A DNA stretch of 44,947 nt, from the IMG/VR virus record IMGVR_UViG_3300033553_000697, positions 1 to 44,947 of that record; one strand, given 5' to 3'. Positions within the stretch are counted from its first letter, which is position 1. Each line of letters begins with the position of its first letter. Both the position numbers and the translations under genes were made by a program. A model generated the notes under the pieces. The model was not told the origin of the DNA and searched no databases. It saw only the letters and a list, made by a program, of their open reading frames with translations. Positions 30,988 to 38,879 of the stretch are shown here, in pieces. The stretch comes from a virus.

Positions 30988-33086
30988 TAGAAATTGTACA
31001 GGTACCAGATAGATTCCGTGTTATTGCCGATGGCAACGACACCCTCATTAAACTTCAGGCCAGCTTAAGCGGCAATTATTTTGTTCGGGCAAAAATATAT
31101 GTGGATGATCTTCCGGATCCTTTCCTGGTGCAGGGATGGAGCAAGGATGATGCTGGCCTGTGCGAATTCAATTTAAAGCATTTATACTATTCGTATTTTG
31201 TCAATACGTTTTCTTCTGCAATTACCACGGGTTTCAACCCAAAGCCGGGTTTGTTCAAAAAAATAAAGATCATTGCCGAAGAATATTTGGTGGGCGGGAC
31301 GGTTCCCGTTGCCACCTTGAGCCTGCCGGAATTTTATTTGATCAAAAACCTAAGGCCCTATAAATTTGAAGATTCAAAAACGGTTTCATTTTTGGATTTG
31401 CCACAGGAAAACATCAATGTGGACAGAGAATCAGGCTTTGTGTTTCCCCTATTTTTGAAATCGGGCGCTGCACTTACCGTGGACATATTGGATGAATTGG
31501 GGGCGGTATTATACACTACTCAACTTCTGAATTACCAAACACAGCTCACCCAATATGAACTGCTGTTTTCAGACTATGACCTTTCTGCAAATCAATATGT
31601 TTTTATCAGATTTACAACTTCCCAGGATGCGGTTCAAAAGAAACTGATTTTTGTGGATGCCAATATTTTTCCGCCCAAAAACATCTTTTACGAGAATAAT
31701 TCGGGCTTTTTTGTTACCGCCTGCCTTACCGGGAGAAAAGCACTTGAACATTCACTTTCGCCAAAAAGCTACACCCAACTGGACGGCACCGATATCACTT
31801 ATGAAGTGGAAGACACCCGCGAACTCGAATTGAGCAGCGGTTTTGGATATAAGGATATCACATCACTTATCCATTCCATTGCCACAAGTGTAGATGTGCG
31901 CATCCAACTGGACGGATTTTGGGAACGTGTAAAAAGTGGTACCACCAAGATCACCCGTTTTATAGATAATCAATTTATATACGGAGATGCCCTCAGGTTT
32001 TCAAGATTGAACATTCCAAATTTCACCAATGAGAACGCTTATGCCCTTATTCCCGAAATAGTGGATATTTCCATCTCCGGGGATGAAAACTCTCAACTCG
32101 AAATTTTACCCGGCCAGTTTTTCACCGCCTATTCTGCTGTGCAACCAGCCACCCGCATCCGCATTCGGGAAGTGCCAATAAACGGATTGTTGAGTTATGA
32201 AGACGGCACGGGAATAATAGCACTATCAGATATGGCAGCAAACGATCCTTCCATTTTGCCTTATGATATCTTATTAGCCGATTTGATTCGGGTATTATAT
32301 GACCCAAACCAAAGGGCTGCCGGTTCCCCCTTGGATTCCCTCGATTTCCAGATGGGGCCCAGTGAAGTTTGGAGCAACGTGGCACAACTCAATTTTAATG
32401 TAACCGATATTTTGGATGCCGATCTTCCGCCAGAGATTATTGTAAATTCCCTTCAATATGCCGCGCTGGATGCCAGCGATAACGGATTTGCTTATATAAA
32501 TGCCGTGATAAACGTAGCTGACGGGCACGGCCTCACAATTCTTTGGACAGTAATAGGCAGTGCTCCCATCACATTCGACAGCAATTCAGTAGAAAAACCC
32601 ACCATCACCCTCACCGGGGCAGCAGATGATACGGTTTACCAGATCAAGGTCACTGCCACCGATACCACAAATGGCCTTTTTGCCGAGAAAACCGTCAATA
32701 TAAGTACGAGTTCTTATAGTGTAAAAGTCTTAAAAACAGAATATGCGCCTGTTTCTACCACAAAAAAGGTGGACATCAATTTCTCCGGAGGGCAGGCATT
32801 TGGCACAGTAACTTTTAAACGAACGGTGTACCTTCCTTTTTCTGTTCTTGGCGTAGATGGCTGGGTAATATATAATTATCAGCTCCCACAGGAAGAAATA
32901 TTGTATGGCGGAATCCAGACGGCCCTTACAATTGTTCTGGATGCTGCAGGTGCTGCCACCATACCCTGCCAGCTAAATAGTTCATCTCCGCTTTCTGTTG
33001 GCATTATCATAGAAATTACCTCTGTGGATGGTGTCCAGATCATAGACCCCGTAAATAATACAGTAACCGCAACTCATCATATATAA
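30984..33086 (+). CDS. Distal tail/baseplate protein with PKD-like domain, 700 aa
   Basis: It follows the tape measure with an ATGA overlap, the usual site of distal-tail and tail-tip genes. The N-terminal 480 residues are beta-rich and unrecognised. Residues about 490-575 (INAVINVADGHGLTILWTVI, IKVTATDTTNGLFAEKTVNI) have the look of a PKD/Ig-like beta-sandwich, and another sandwich follows to the C-terminus. It is probably a structural hub of the tail tip with glycan- or protein-binding domains added. Confidence 0.72.
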   Translation: MIEIVQVPDRFRVIADGNDTLIKLQASLSGNYFVRAKIYVDDLPDPFLVQGWSKDDAGLCEFNLKHLYYSYFVNTFSSAITTGFNPKPGLFKKIKIIAEEYLVGGTVPVATLSLPEFYLIKNLRPYKFEDSKTVSFLDLPQENINVDRESGFVFPLFLKSGAALTVDILDELGAVLYTTQLLNYQTQLTQYELLFSDYDLSANQYVFIRFTTSQDAVQKKLIFVDANIFPPKNIFYENNSGFFVTACLTGRKALEHSLSPKSYTQLDGTDITYEVEDTRELELSSGFGYKDITSLIHSIATSVDVRIQLDGFWERVKSGTTKITRFIDNQFIYGDALRFSRLNIPNFTNENAYALIPEIVDISISGDENSQLEILPGQFFTAYSAVQPATRIRIREVPINGLLSYEDGTGIIALSDMAANDPSILPYDILLADLIRVLYDPNQRAAGSPLDSLDFQMGPSEVWSNVAQLNFNVTDILDADLPPEIIVNSLQYAALDASDNGFAYINAVINVADGHGLTILWTVIGSAPITFDSNSVEKPTITLTGAADDTVYQIKVTATDTTNGLFAEKTVNISTSSYSVKVLKTEYAPVSTTKKVDINFSGGQAFGTVTFKRTVYLPFSVLGVDGWVIYNYQLPQEEILYGGIQTALTIVLDAAGAATIPCQLNSSSPLSVGIIIEITSVDGVQIIDPVNNTVTATHHI

Positions 33087-33089
33087 CCT

Positions 33090-34976
33090 ATGCGATCATT
33101 AAAGATTATTGTCAATAATATCGAATTGGACCACGTTCGTGAAGATGCACAGATCCACAATGAGAACAGTTCTTTTTCTGATGCCATCAAGGTGCAGCAT
33201 ACCACCCGTCCTATCAGGATCGTTGAAAATACTGCGGCCATCACTGCTTTAGGGGAATTTTCTATTGCCACTGCAAAAAAAACGAAGTATTTCCCTTGCC
33301 AAATAGTTATTGGTGCAACCAGGTACACAGGGATTCTCACGCAACTGGATAAAATTAGCGGCTTCAGGAAATGCGACCTGAAATTTGGGAGCGCCATTAA
33401 TAATATCATGGATAAAAAGATAAGCTCCTTTTTTCCTGCTTATAGTGTGATCAATGCCGAATTTCCCGTGGCTTATAACGAAGAAGCTGTAGATGAATTT
33501 GGTAACCAGCCGGATTGGGTTGCCCAGGCCGATTTTTTGGCCGGAAAAATATTCCCGGAAGTGATGTGGCAATTGCCAAGAATGGGCTATAGGTATAAAT
33601 TCGGTTCAGATCTGAAACCGGAAGATGCTCATTTTGGCTTCAGGAGATATATTAATGGCCGTGGCCTTGATGGCCTTGATGTCAATTCCATTATTTCAAA
33701 TGCGAGTTATTTTGCGATGCACAACAACAATGTTTTGAGCCCTCAGGTATTTTTTCTTGCTCCTTTGTTTTATGCCTTTCAAAGCATTGGCTATAAATTA
33801 CAGGGAAACGTGGTTGTGAGCGCATTTTTTAAACGCTTGCTTCTGCTTAGTTTCAACGATAATATGGTGAAGATTTCAAGAAAACCGCCCGGAGTGCAAC
33901 TGGATATATCCGTTACTACATGGGTACGGAAAACAGTATATGGCTTTTCAAATTATCCCTACCAGAGCTATGTAAAGGAAGTTATATTCAACCCTCCTAA
34001 TGCCGGAGATTATATTTTGAGGTATGATATGAACATCCTTTTTGCAGGCAATAATCCGCTTGCTTATGGAATTGAGATCTTTCAGGGCGGACAACTCACT
34101 GCAGCCCAAGCCGGAAGTATGTTTCCAGGCCGGTTTGAAGGGAAATTATATTTCACAGTGGAAGAAGGACAGGAGAATGCACCGATCACCTTTGTCTATT
34201 ACAATTTCAATAAGATTATGCCGGAAGCCGGGTATGAAATAGGATGGCTTGAAGACCTGCCGGAACAGGATTTTTACGATATGCACCCAACAGTAGATTT
34301 CAGTAGATATATTCCGGACTGGACCGTAATCGATTTTTTGAATAAGATCCAGAAACAGTTCAACTTAAAAATTGATTTTGATGATATTGAAAAAACCATT
34401 TCCCTCAATTTTAATGTTGAAGATTATTTAATTGGAGGAAAATCTGTCGCTATCCATAAATCTTTGGAAATCGCTGAAATCAAGAACGTGGAATCAGAAA
34501 GTTATGTGCTCAAATATGAAAATGACATTGATAAAACCAGTTTTATTTCACTCAAGGAAGGCGCTGTTAAAGAAGAAAACACCACCGAAATTGAAACCGC
34601 TTTTAAATTTATTCCTTACGGTCGCTTGACCTGTGAACTCTCAAAAGAAACGGAAGACAAGGCCGGAGTTGGCCTGATGATTTACGATCCTATTAACCAG
34701 CCTGATATTTCAGAACATTATAACAGTAAAACCCTGAGTATTCCCGGAGCTGGTGGCATTTTTGAAACCTATCACAAACGCTGGCTTCTTTTTAGATTGA
34801 GTTCCGGGAACGTGGTTTTAAAAGGTCCGTTCTCAAAAACAGAACTGCACCAGGTAAGTAAATTGATGAAGGTAATTATCGACAATCAAAAATGGCTGGT
34901 GAAAGCTATTGACTACAAAGAAAATTCAAACGCCCTTTTTGAAACGGAATTGGAGCTGGAGAGTATTACATTTTAA
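33090..34976 (+). CDS. Tail tip/baseplate protein, 628 aa
   Basis: A large soluble protein starting MRSLKIIVNNIELDHVREDA, with an N-terminal distal-tail-like beta domain and a C-terminal part containing DWTVIDFLNKIQKQFNLKID, similar to the late-control D/baseplate-hub fold in which such a helix precedes a beta domain. It is the last gene of the PL5 tail operon. A role as tail-associated hub is likely; enzymatic motifs are not seen. The stop codon is followed at once by a palindromic repeat. Confidence 0.7.
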   Translation: MRSLKIIVNNIELDHVREDAQIHNENSSFSDAIKVQHTTRPIRIVENTAAITALGEFSIATAKKTKYFPCQIVIGATRYTGILTQLDKISGFRKCDLKFGSAINNIMDKKISSFFPAYSVINAEFPVAYNEEAVDEFGNQPDWVAQADFLAGKIFPEVMWQLPRMGYRYKFGSDLKPEDAHFGFRRYINGRGLDGLDVNSIISNASYFAMHNNNVLSPQVFFLAPLFYAFQSIGYKLQGNVVVSAFFKRLLLLSFNDNMVKISRKPPGVQLDISVTTWVRKTVYGFSNYPYQSYVKEVIFNPPNAGDYILRYDMNILFAGNNPLAYGIEIFQGGQLTAAQAGSMFPGRFEGKLYFTVEEGQENAPITFVYYNFNKIMPEAGYEIGWLEDLPEQDFYDMHPTVDFSRYIPDWTVIDFLNKIQKQFNLKIDFDDIEKTISLNFNVEDYLIGGKSVAIHKSLEIAEIKNVESESYVLKYENDIDKTSFISLKEGAVKEENTTEIETAFKFIPYGRLTCELSKETEDKAGVGLMIYDPINQPDISEHYNSKTLSIPGAGGIFETYHKRWLLFRLSSGNVVLKGPFSKTELHQVSKLMKVIIDNQKWLVKAIDYKENSNALFETELELESITF

Positions 34977-34977
34977 T

Positions 34978-35004
34978 ATTCCCCCTAACCCCCAAAGGGG
35001 GAAT
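34978..35004. repeat. Palindromic intergenic repeat, copy 1 (terminator-like)
   Basis: ATTCCCCCT (34978-34986) and AGGGGGAAT (34996-35004) form a perfect 9-bp stem; an inner CCCCC/GGGGG pairing is an alternative. An inverted copy lies at 35450-35474 and a looser copy at 44291-44317. It probably stops tail-operon transcription. From memory, similar C-rich palindromes are common between genes of Flavobacteriia. Confidence 0.75.
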
Positions 35005-35017
35005 GTTATTATTTTAC

Positions 35018-35025
35018 TATATTTG
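35018..35025 (+). promoter_or_regulatory. Candidate -7 element for the 35049 gene
   Basis: TATATTTG is a perfect -7 match 23 nt before the ATG. No clear -33 element is present, because that position falls in the palindromic repeat. It suggests separate, possibly lysogenic, expression of the 35049 gene. Confidence 0.5.
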
Positions 35026-35048
35026 GGTATGACTAAACAAATTCCCTT

Positions 35049-35438
35049 ATGACTTCTGAAGCGCAAAAATACATAAGAGTACTTTTAAAAGAAGATCCTA
35101 GAAAATTCTTTGAGGTAAATGAAGATCATAAAAATGGAATTACTGGTGCAATTTTTAATGAAATCGCGTTAACCTCTGAAGAAATAATAAACATTCAAAA
35201 TTTTATTAAGAATGGTTCTCCGGAAATATTTATTGAATTCCGTTCCAATTGTCTTCCTATGCCTTCTGTTGTTTTTCTTCCCTACGCTGCTTTCGATAAA
35301 TGGCCGTCTTCTCCAGACGGAACGAGTGAAAATAGATTGAAGTTTAGACTTAAAAAAGCTGAACTGGAAGAAAATTATGAAGAGTGCCAGGAAATAATGA
35401 AATTTGCAAATGCAAAAGGTTGGAATTTAAAGAACTAA
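35049..35438 (+). CDS. Moron-like hypothetical protein, 129 aa
   Basis: Not recognised. It is an acidic soluble protein with a helical N-terminus (SEAQKYIRVLLKEDPRKFFE) and a C-terminal charged helix (RLKKAELEENYEECQEIMKF). It has its own -7 element, sits between the tail operon and the convergent integrase gene, and is bracketed by inverted copies of a C-rich palindrome. This arrangement is typical of a moron expressed from the prophage. Confidence 0.72.
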   Translation: MTSEAQKYIRVLLKEDPRKFFEVNEDHKNGITGAIFNEIALTSEEIINIQNFIKNGSPEIFIEFRSNCLPMPSVVFLPYAAFDKWPSSPDGTSENRLKFRLKKAELEENYEECQEIMKFANAKGWNLKN

Positions 35439-35449
35439 GATTAAAACAA

Positions 35450-35474
35450 CTCCCCCTTTGGGGGCAGGGGGGAT
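35450..35474. repeat. Palindromic intergenic repeat, copy 2 (inverted)
   Basis: CTCCCCCTTTGGGGGCAGGG followed by GGGAT is the reverse-complement form of the 34978-35004 repeat with a few changes. It lies between two convergent genes and overlaps the stop codon of the integrase, so it probably acts as a bidirectional terminator. Confidence 0.72.
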
Positions 35475-36652
35475 CACATTTTAAGTTTTCCGTCCAGAAA
35501 TTCCCCACTCACTCCGCCGCTCATGGGCGTGTATTTTTGAGTCATTGCAATATCGCTATGCCGGGCGTGATCCCTTACGTGAATAGCAGGAACCCCGGCA
35601 CGAAGTAAATTTGTGATCCCAGTATCTTTAAGACTGTATAAATGATATTGGGAAGGCAGATTCATTTTCTTTTTTAGCCGGGTCCACTGATCACTGAAAA
35701 ACTTTGGCTTGGTTCTTTTCATTCCCGTATTCAGGCCATTTTGAGAAAACAGAAAATCACTATTATGAGCTCCATTCAAATGAGTGATCAGGTAGGGGAG
35801 AAGTTCCTCCAGGATAGTTACCGTTTGGGAATTTCCATTTTTTGAAACTTCGGGACGTACCAGGATCAGTCTTTTGCTCAAACTTATATCACTCACCAGC
35901 ATTTTGCTCATTTCGGTACGGCGAATCAAACCGAAATACATCATTGCACAGGCCACGGAATAAGGATGATCATTTAATTTCAGGTAATCAAAAATTTCTT
36001 TGAGATCCTTATCCGGAATAACCGTTCTTTTTTTCTCGCCCTTTGGTTTTTTCTGTAGTCCCGCCACAGGATTCACATTAATATGATCTTTCCTTATCAA
36101 GTATTTTGAGAAGACGCTCATAAATCCGAGGTAATTATTATAGGTCCTGGGGGAGTTGTTTCTGTCAAAATAAATATGATCGAGAAATCCGCCCACCAAT
36201 TGCCGGTTAAACTTAAGACAGAACATATCTTGTTGATCACGTGTTTTCAGGTATTTTTCCAAATTACTCAGGTAGCTTCGGTAAGCCCGAAGAGTATCTT
36301 CCCTAAGGGAATTATCTTTCACCTGCTTATCAATTTCCTTTAGATATTTTTTAATAACATCCTTCAGCATAACAAAAGAGTTGGAGGCTTCATCTTCTAT
36401 AAACTTATTCCATCCACGGTCCAGTTTCCGGTTAATTTCATAACATATTCTTTTTGCGAACCGCTCGCGTTCCCTTTGGTTAGCCATTGGCCTTACCCGA
36501 TGCTGAATTCTTTTAAGATTTGGATAATTACTGGTAGGATCCACCACATAATATTCAATGCGCCAGTTCCCTTTTTTGCCCTTTTTTATTTCGGCAGGTA
36601 CAAAATCTACTATCGGAATTCTGGAGGTGGTGTTGTTTTGAGAATTTCCCAT
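35474..36652 (-). CDS. int: Tyrosine recombinase integrase, 392 aa
   Basis: An N-terminal arm-binding region is followed by a SAM-like core-binding domain (LREDTLRAYRSYLSNLEKYL; RTYNNYLGFMSVFSKYLIRK) and a catalytic domain with R244 (GLIRRTEM), K271 (SKNGNSQ), R364-H365 (HARHSDIAMT) and the nucleophile Y374 (QKYTPM). The usual HxxR box is replaced by Y339-S-L-K342 (LYSLKDTG), a variant I recall in other Bacteroidota integrases. I chose the start at 36652 (MGNSQNN), because the longer frame to 36724 would run through a probable arm-type repeat. It integrates and excises the phage; the attP is predicted just upstream of its start. Confidence 0.9.
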   Translation of the reverse strand: MGNSQNNTTSRIPIVDFVPAEIKKGKKGNWRIEYYVVDPTSNYPNLKRIQHRVRPMANQRERERFAKRICYEINRKLDRGWNKFIEDEASNSFVMLKDVIKKYLKEIDKQVKDNSLREDTLRAYRSYLSNLEKYLKTRDQQDMFCLKFNRQLVGGFLDHIYFDRNNSPRTYNNYLGFMSVFSKYLIRKDHINVNPVAGLQKKPKGEKKRTVIPDKDLKEIFDYLKLNDHPYSVACAMMYFGLIRRTEMSKMLVSDISLSKRLILVRPEVSKNGNSQTVTILEELLPYLITHLNGAHNSDFLFSQNGLNTGMKRTKPKFFSDQWTRLKKKMNLPSQYHLYSLKDTGITNLLRAGVPAIHVRDHARHSDIAMTQKYTPMSGGVSGEFLDGKLKM

Positions 36653-36703
36653 TTTTTTTTTACGGTTAGCGTTACCAACCATAAAAAAGTCCTGGACTAT
36701 GAA

Positions 36704-36879
36704 TGTGCCATATTTGTGACACATTTTTTACAAATTTCCCGTAAACCCAGTGTATTACAGGGTTTACGGAATAATCGTAGCGAGAACGAGATTTTAAAAA
36801 TCCCTTAAACTTTTTTATTTTGTGGTAAACAGCGGGTTTGCAAGGCCTATGTTACATCTTAGTGTGCCAAATTCGTGAC
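36704..36879. other. Probable attP with tRNA-3'-end-like core and arm repeats
   Basis: Near-identical 17-mers TGTGCCATATTTGTGAC (36704-36720) and TGTGCCAAATTCGTGAC (36863-36879) are placed almost symmetrically, about 80 bp either side of 36778-36797. Read on the minus strand, that core is TTAAAATCTCGTTCTCGCTA, which fits the T-loop, T-stem 3' strand, acceptor 3' strand and discriminator base of a tRNA. It is followed on the same strand by an inverted repeat, CCGTAAACCC/GGGTTTACGG (36739-36748 and 36760-36769), as a tRNA terminator would be. Integration into a tRNA gene is inferred. Confidence 0.55.
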
Positions 36880-36891
36880 GGCGCAAGGCTC

Positions 36892-36918
36892 AAAAAAATA
36901 AGCGCTGGTGGGCGCTTA
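36892..36918 (-). terminator. Terminator of the leftward repressor operon
   Basis: On the minus strand TAAGCGC, a 6-nt loop and GCGCTTA are followed by a run of seven Ts (As at 36892-36898). It follows the small ORF 36938-37066 and separates the repressor transcript from attP and the integrase. Confidence 0.82.
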
Positions 36919-36937
36919 CAGATATTCAGGAAGCAGC

Positions 36938-37066
36938 TTACTTCTTTTTTTTTCTGTTTTCGGCCATTTTTTTGGCTGCTTCATCCAATCCCTTCTGCAC
37001 TTTTTTGTTCGTATCGTAATCGGCATCCGGCAGATCTTTATCGATTAATTTTTTCCTTTTCTCCAT
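36938..37066 (-). CDS. Small lysine-rich ORF, 42 aa
   Basis: The ATG at 37066-37064 overlaps the 3' end of the repressor gene by 29 bp. Forty-two codons end at TAA (36940-36938), just before a strong leftward terminator. The product, MEKRKKLIDKDLPDADYDTN then KKVQKGLDEAAKKMAEN and a polylysine tail, is highly charged and helical. Its snug fit between repressor and terminator supports a real, co-transcribed gene. The function is unknown; it could modulate the repressor. Confidence 0.55.
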   Translation of the reverse strand: MEKRKKLIDKDLPDADYDTNKKVQKGLDEAAKKMAENRKKKK

Positions 37067-37406
37067 CATTTAATAAAATTTTAATCTTTTCTTTTATTTT
37101 AGGCCTGTCCAAATACATCAACAGGAGTTTTTCAAATGGATCCTGCGTATATTCAGAGGCAACTTCTTTCACTTCGTTCTCATTTCGACTGACTTTAACC
37201 ATTTCCCCCTCACCAGAAATGAGCCACTGCGGATTTAAGTTTTTATAAGTGCGTAAAATAGTTTCCAGTATATCCGATCCTATTGAAGCCTTACTTCTTG
37301 ATTGTTTACCAATATATCCTTTAGGCCTACCAATGCTAACATCGAAGGCGTTTTGACTTATGCCTTGATGCTCGATAAATAGGGATATACGGTCTATTGT
37401 TTTCAA
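37038..37406 (-). CDS. CI-like phage repressor, 122 aa
   Basis: The N-terminal HTH (DRISLFIEHQGISQNAFDVS, IGRPKGYIGK) is followed by LNPQWLISGEGEM, a phrase typical of Bacteroidota CI-type repressors. The C-terminal 50 residues are helical and charged and lack a LexA/S24 protease domain, so inactivation by RecA cleavage is unlikely. Induction would rather use an antirepressor, as encoded at 3198. The gene is divergent from the early operon, with repeated operators in between. Confidence 0.85.
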   Translation of the reverse strand: MKTIDRISLFIEHQGISQNAFDVSIGRPKGYIGKQSRSKASIGSDILETILRTYKNLNPQWLISGEGEMVKVSRNENEVKEVASEYTQDPFEKLLLMYLDRPKIKEKIKILLNDGEKEKINR

Positions 37407-37420
37407 TTAATTTATTTTTA

Positions 37421-37476
37421 TGAGTAAAATAGTTTGCAGTGAGTAAAATAGTTCGTATTATTGTAGTAGCAAACTA
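37421..37476. promoter_or_regulatory. Immunity operators and rightward early promoter
   Basis: TGAGTAAAATAGTT occurs at 37421-37434 and 37440-37453 (19 bp apart). TAGTTTGC (37430-37437) recurs inverted as GCAAACTA (37469-37476). A host-type promoter, TTTG at 37433-37436, 19 nt, TATTATTG at 37456-37463, lies inside these repeats, so repressor bound here would directly block the early operon. The leader to ATG 37523 is about 55 nt. Confidence 0.75.
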
Positions 37477-37522
37477 ATATAAAAGTAATACAAAAAAAAG
37501 AAACCCTCAATAATAGATACCT

Positions 37523-37795
37523 ATGATTAATAAAACCCAAAAAAAAGCACTTCTAAAAAGCCTGGGAAAAAAGCACATTCACAAAGTTATGATCTATGCC
37601 GAAGAGAATGAAGTGCTAAAAGATACTCAAGAACCTTTTTCCCATTCTACATTTTCGGCAGTCATTAATGGGAGGCTTGATCATCCGGTTATTGAAAATG
37701 TCATTTTCGCCGCTGCATCCTATCACTATGCCCTCTCGCAAAAAGAAGCCACAGCCCGCCTTGATTTCGTAAACAAAATAAATAAAAATGGATAG
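37523..37795 (+). CDS. Cro-like early protein candidate, 90 aa
   Basis: First gene of the rightward operon, divergent from the repressor. The product is helical and basic with a possible HTH (FSHSTFSAVINGRLDHPVIE, NVIFAAASYH), the pattern of small Bacteroidota phage DNA-binding proteins. Position suggests a Cro-type role, competing for the operators between 37421 and 37476. It overlaps the next gene by eight bases. Confidence 0.7.
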   Translation: MINKTQKKALLKSLGKKHIHKVMIYAEENEVLKDTQEPFSHSTFSAVINGRLDHPVIENVIFAAASYHYALSQKEATARLDFVNKINKNG

Positions 37796-37997
37796 GATGG
37801 ACGAACTACAAGCCATTGAAGACCAGATCGCGCTGAGACGTGGTAACCACCAATTATATGTGCTGCTTATGATTTGGATAAGCCTTGGCGGTGCAATCCT
37901 CTCTTATTACGAGATGAAAAGTTTTGATACTGAACAAACAAAAACCACTATTGAAAATATGGAAATAAAAAACCCCGAAGCGGTAACTCCGGGGTAA
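37788..37997 (+). CDS. Small single-TM early protein, 69 aa
   Basis: A short charged N-terminus, one hydrophobic segment (LYVLLMIWISLGGAILSYY, residues about 23-41) and a polar C-terminus make this a single-pass membrane protein. It is co-transcribed right after the Cro-like gene. It could serve in superinfection exclusion, but nothing in the sequence proves that. A hairpin (ACCCCG/CGGGGT) overlaps the stop codon but lacks a T-run. Confidence 0.7.
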   Translation: MDRMDELQAIEDQIALRRGNHQLYVLLMIWISLGGAILSYYEMKSFDTEQTKTTIENMEIKNPEAVTPG

Positions 37998-38036
37998 AAC
38001 ATAACAATTAATCATCTCTTAAAACTCCTAATCATT

Positions 38037-38630
38037 ATGAAAGACAAAAGTACAACTCCTGACCATATCTCGCAACAGCTTATTGCAGGGATCAATTTAA
38101 AAAATGAAACAGATATCGAATTCTTCGGGATCAAAAAAAATAAAACAGTACAATTCCTGCAAGCGGGAAGGGTACATTATTTCAGGGAATTGCCCGCGAA
38201 ATACTTCGTTTTGCTGCACAAAAAAATGAATTCCGATAAACCGGCCCTCCAATATTTCAGCAAATTTGACTATTCCTTAACACGTAAAGTAGAATTATAC
38301 ACCTATTTCTTATACGGGTACCTGGACCATACGCCCGACATTATTTCGGGAATGCTACAGGTTTCCGAAAATTTCAGGGATTCACCCCACTGCCCCTCCC
38401 TGGCTTTCTCTGGTAAAGACATGACAATCGATGGTGTAAGCTTGACCCTTCGTGAGCTCACGATCATCGACATGTCTGCCCGGGAATGTACCGATTATGA
38501 GATCGCGTGCGAACTCAACATTACCAACTCCACATTGGACTGGCACAAACGCAACCTTTTCATCAAGACCAAAACCCAAACAAAACTGGGCGTGGTGATG
38601 AAGGCTTTTATGAACCATATAATCCACTAG
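38037..38630 (+). CDS. LuxR-type HTH regulator, candidate late activator, 197 aa
   Basis: The C-terminal about 62 residues match a GerE/LuxR-type HTH: LTLRELTIIDMSARECTDYE, then IACELNITNSTLDWHKRNLF and IKTKTQTKLG, with the expected L-x-x-R-E-x-x-I-I start and the W-H-K-R-N recognition-helix end. The N-terminal 130 residues are unrecognised and may sense a signal or bind RNA polymerase. As an early-expressed DNA-binding protein it is the best candidate to activate the TGTCC-type late promoters; this is inference. Confidence 0.72.
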   Translation: MKDKSTTPDHISQQLIAGINLKNETDIEFFGIKKNKTVQFLQAGRVHYFRELPAKYFVLLHKKMNSDKPALQYFSKFDYSLTRKVELYTYFLYGYLDHTPDIISGMLQVSENFRDSPHCPSLAFSGKDMTIDGVSLTLRELTIIDMSARECTDYEIACELNITNSTLDWHKRNLFIKTKTQTKLGVVMKAFMNHIIH

Positions 38631-38633
38631 AAG

Positions 38634-38879
38634 ATGAACTATTTCACCATAACAAGTACCAAGGAGATTATAGAATCTGTCGAAAAATTTTTTAAATCGC
38701 GCGCCTTTTCAACAGGCCGGAGTTTAAAACTAAAAGCGGTCAATCACCATGACACCTATTCAGTGGCAGCAATAGAACCATCCGAAAAAGATGGAAAAAT
38801 AAAACCCGAGGATATTTTCTGGCTTGGCCGATGGGCTGCCTTTGATACTGCAGAACTAAACCAAAAAACTGAACAATGA
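38634..38879 (+). CDS. Small early protein, 81 aa
   Basis: Not recognised. The N-terminal half (STKEIIESVEKFFKSRAFST) is helical, and the rest (HHDTYSVAAIEPSEKDGKIK) is beta-like and acidic. It lies 3 bp after the LuxR-type gene and overlaps the next gene by four bases, so it is part of one early operon. Confidence 0.68.
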   Translation: MNYFTITSTKEIIESVEKFFKSRAFSTGRSLKLKAVNHHDTYSVAAIEPSEKDGKIKPEDIFWLGRWAAFDTAELNQKTEQ

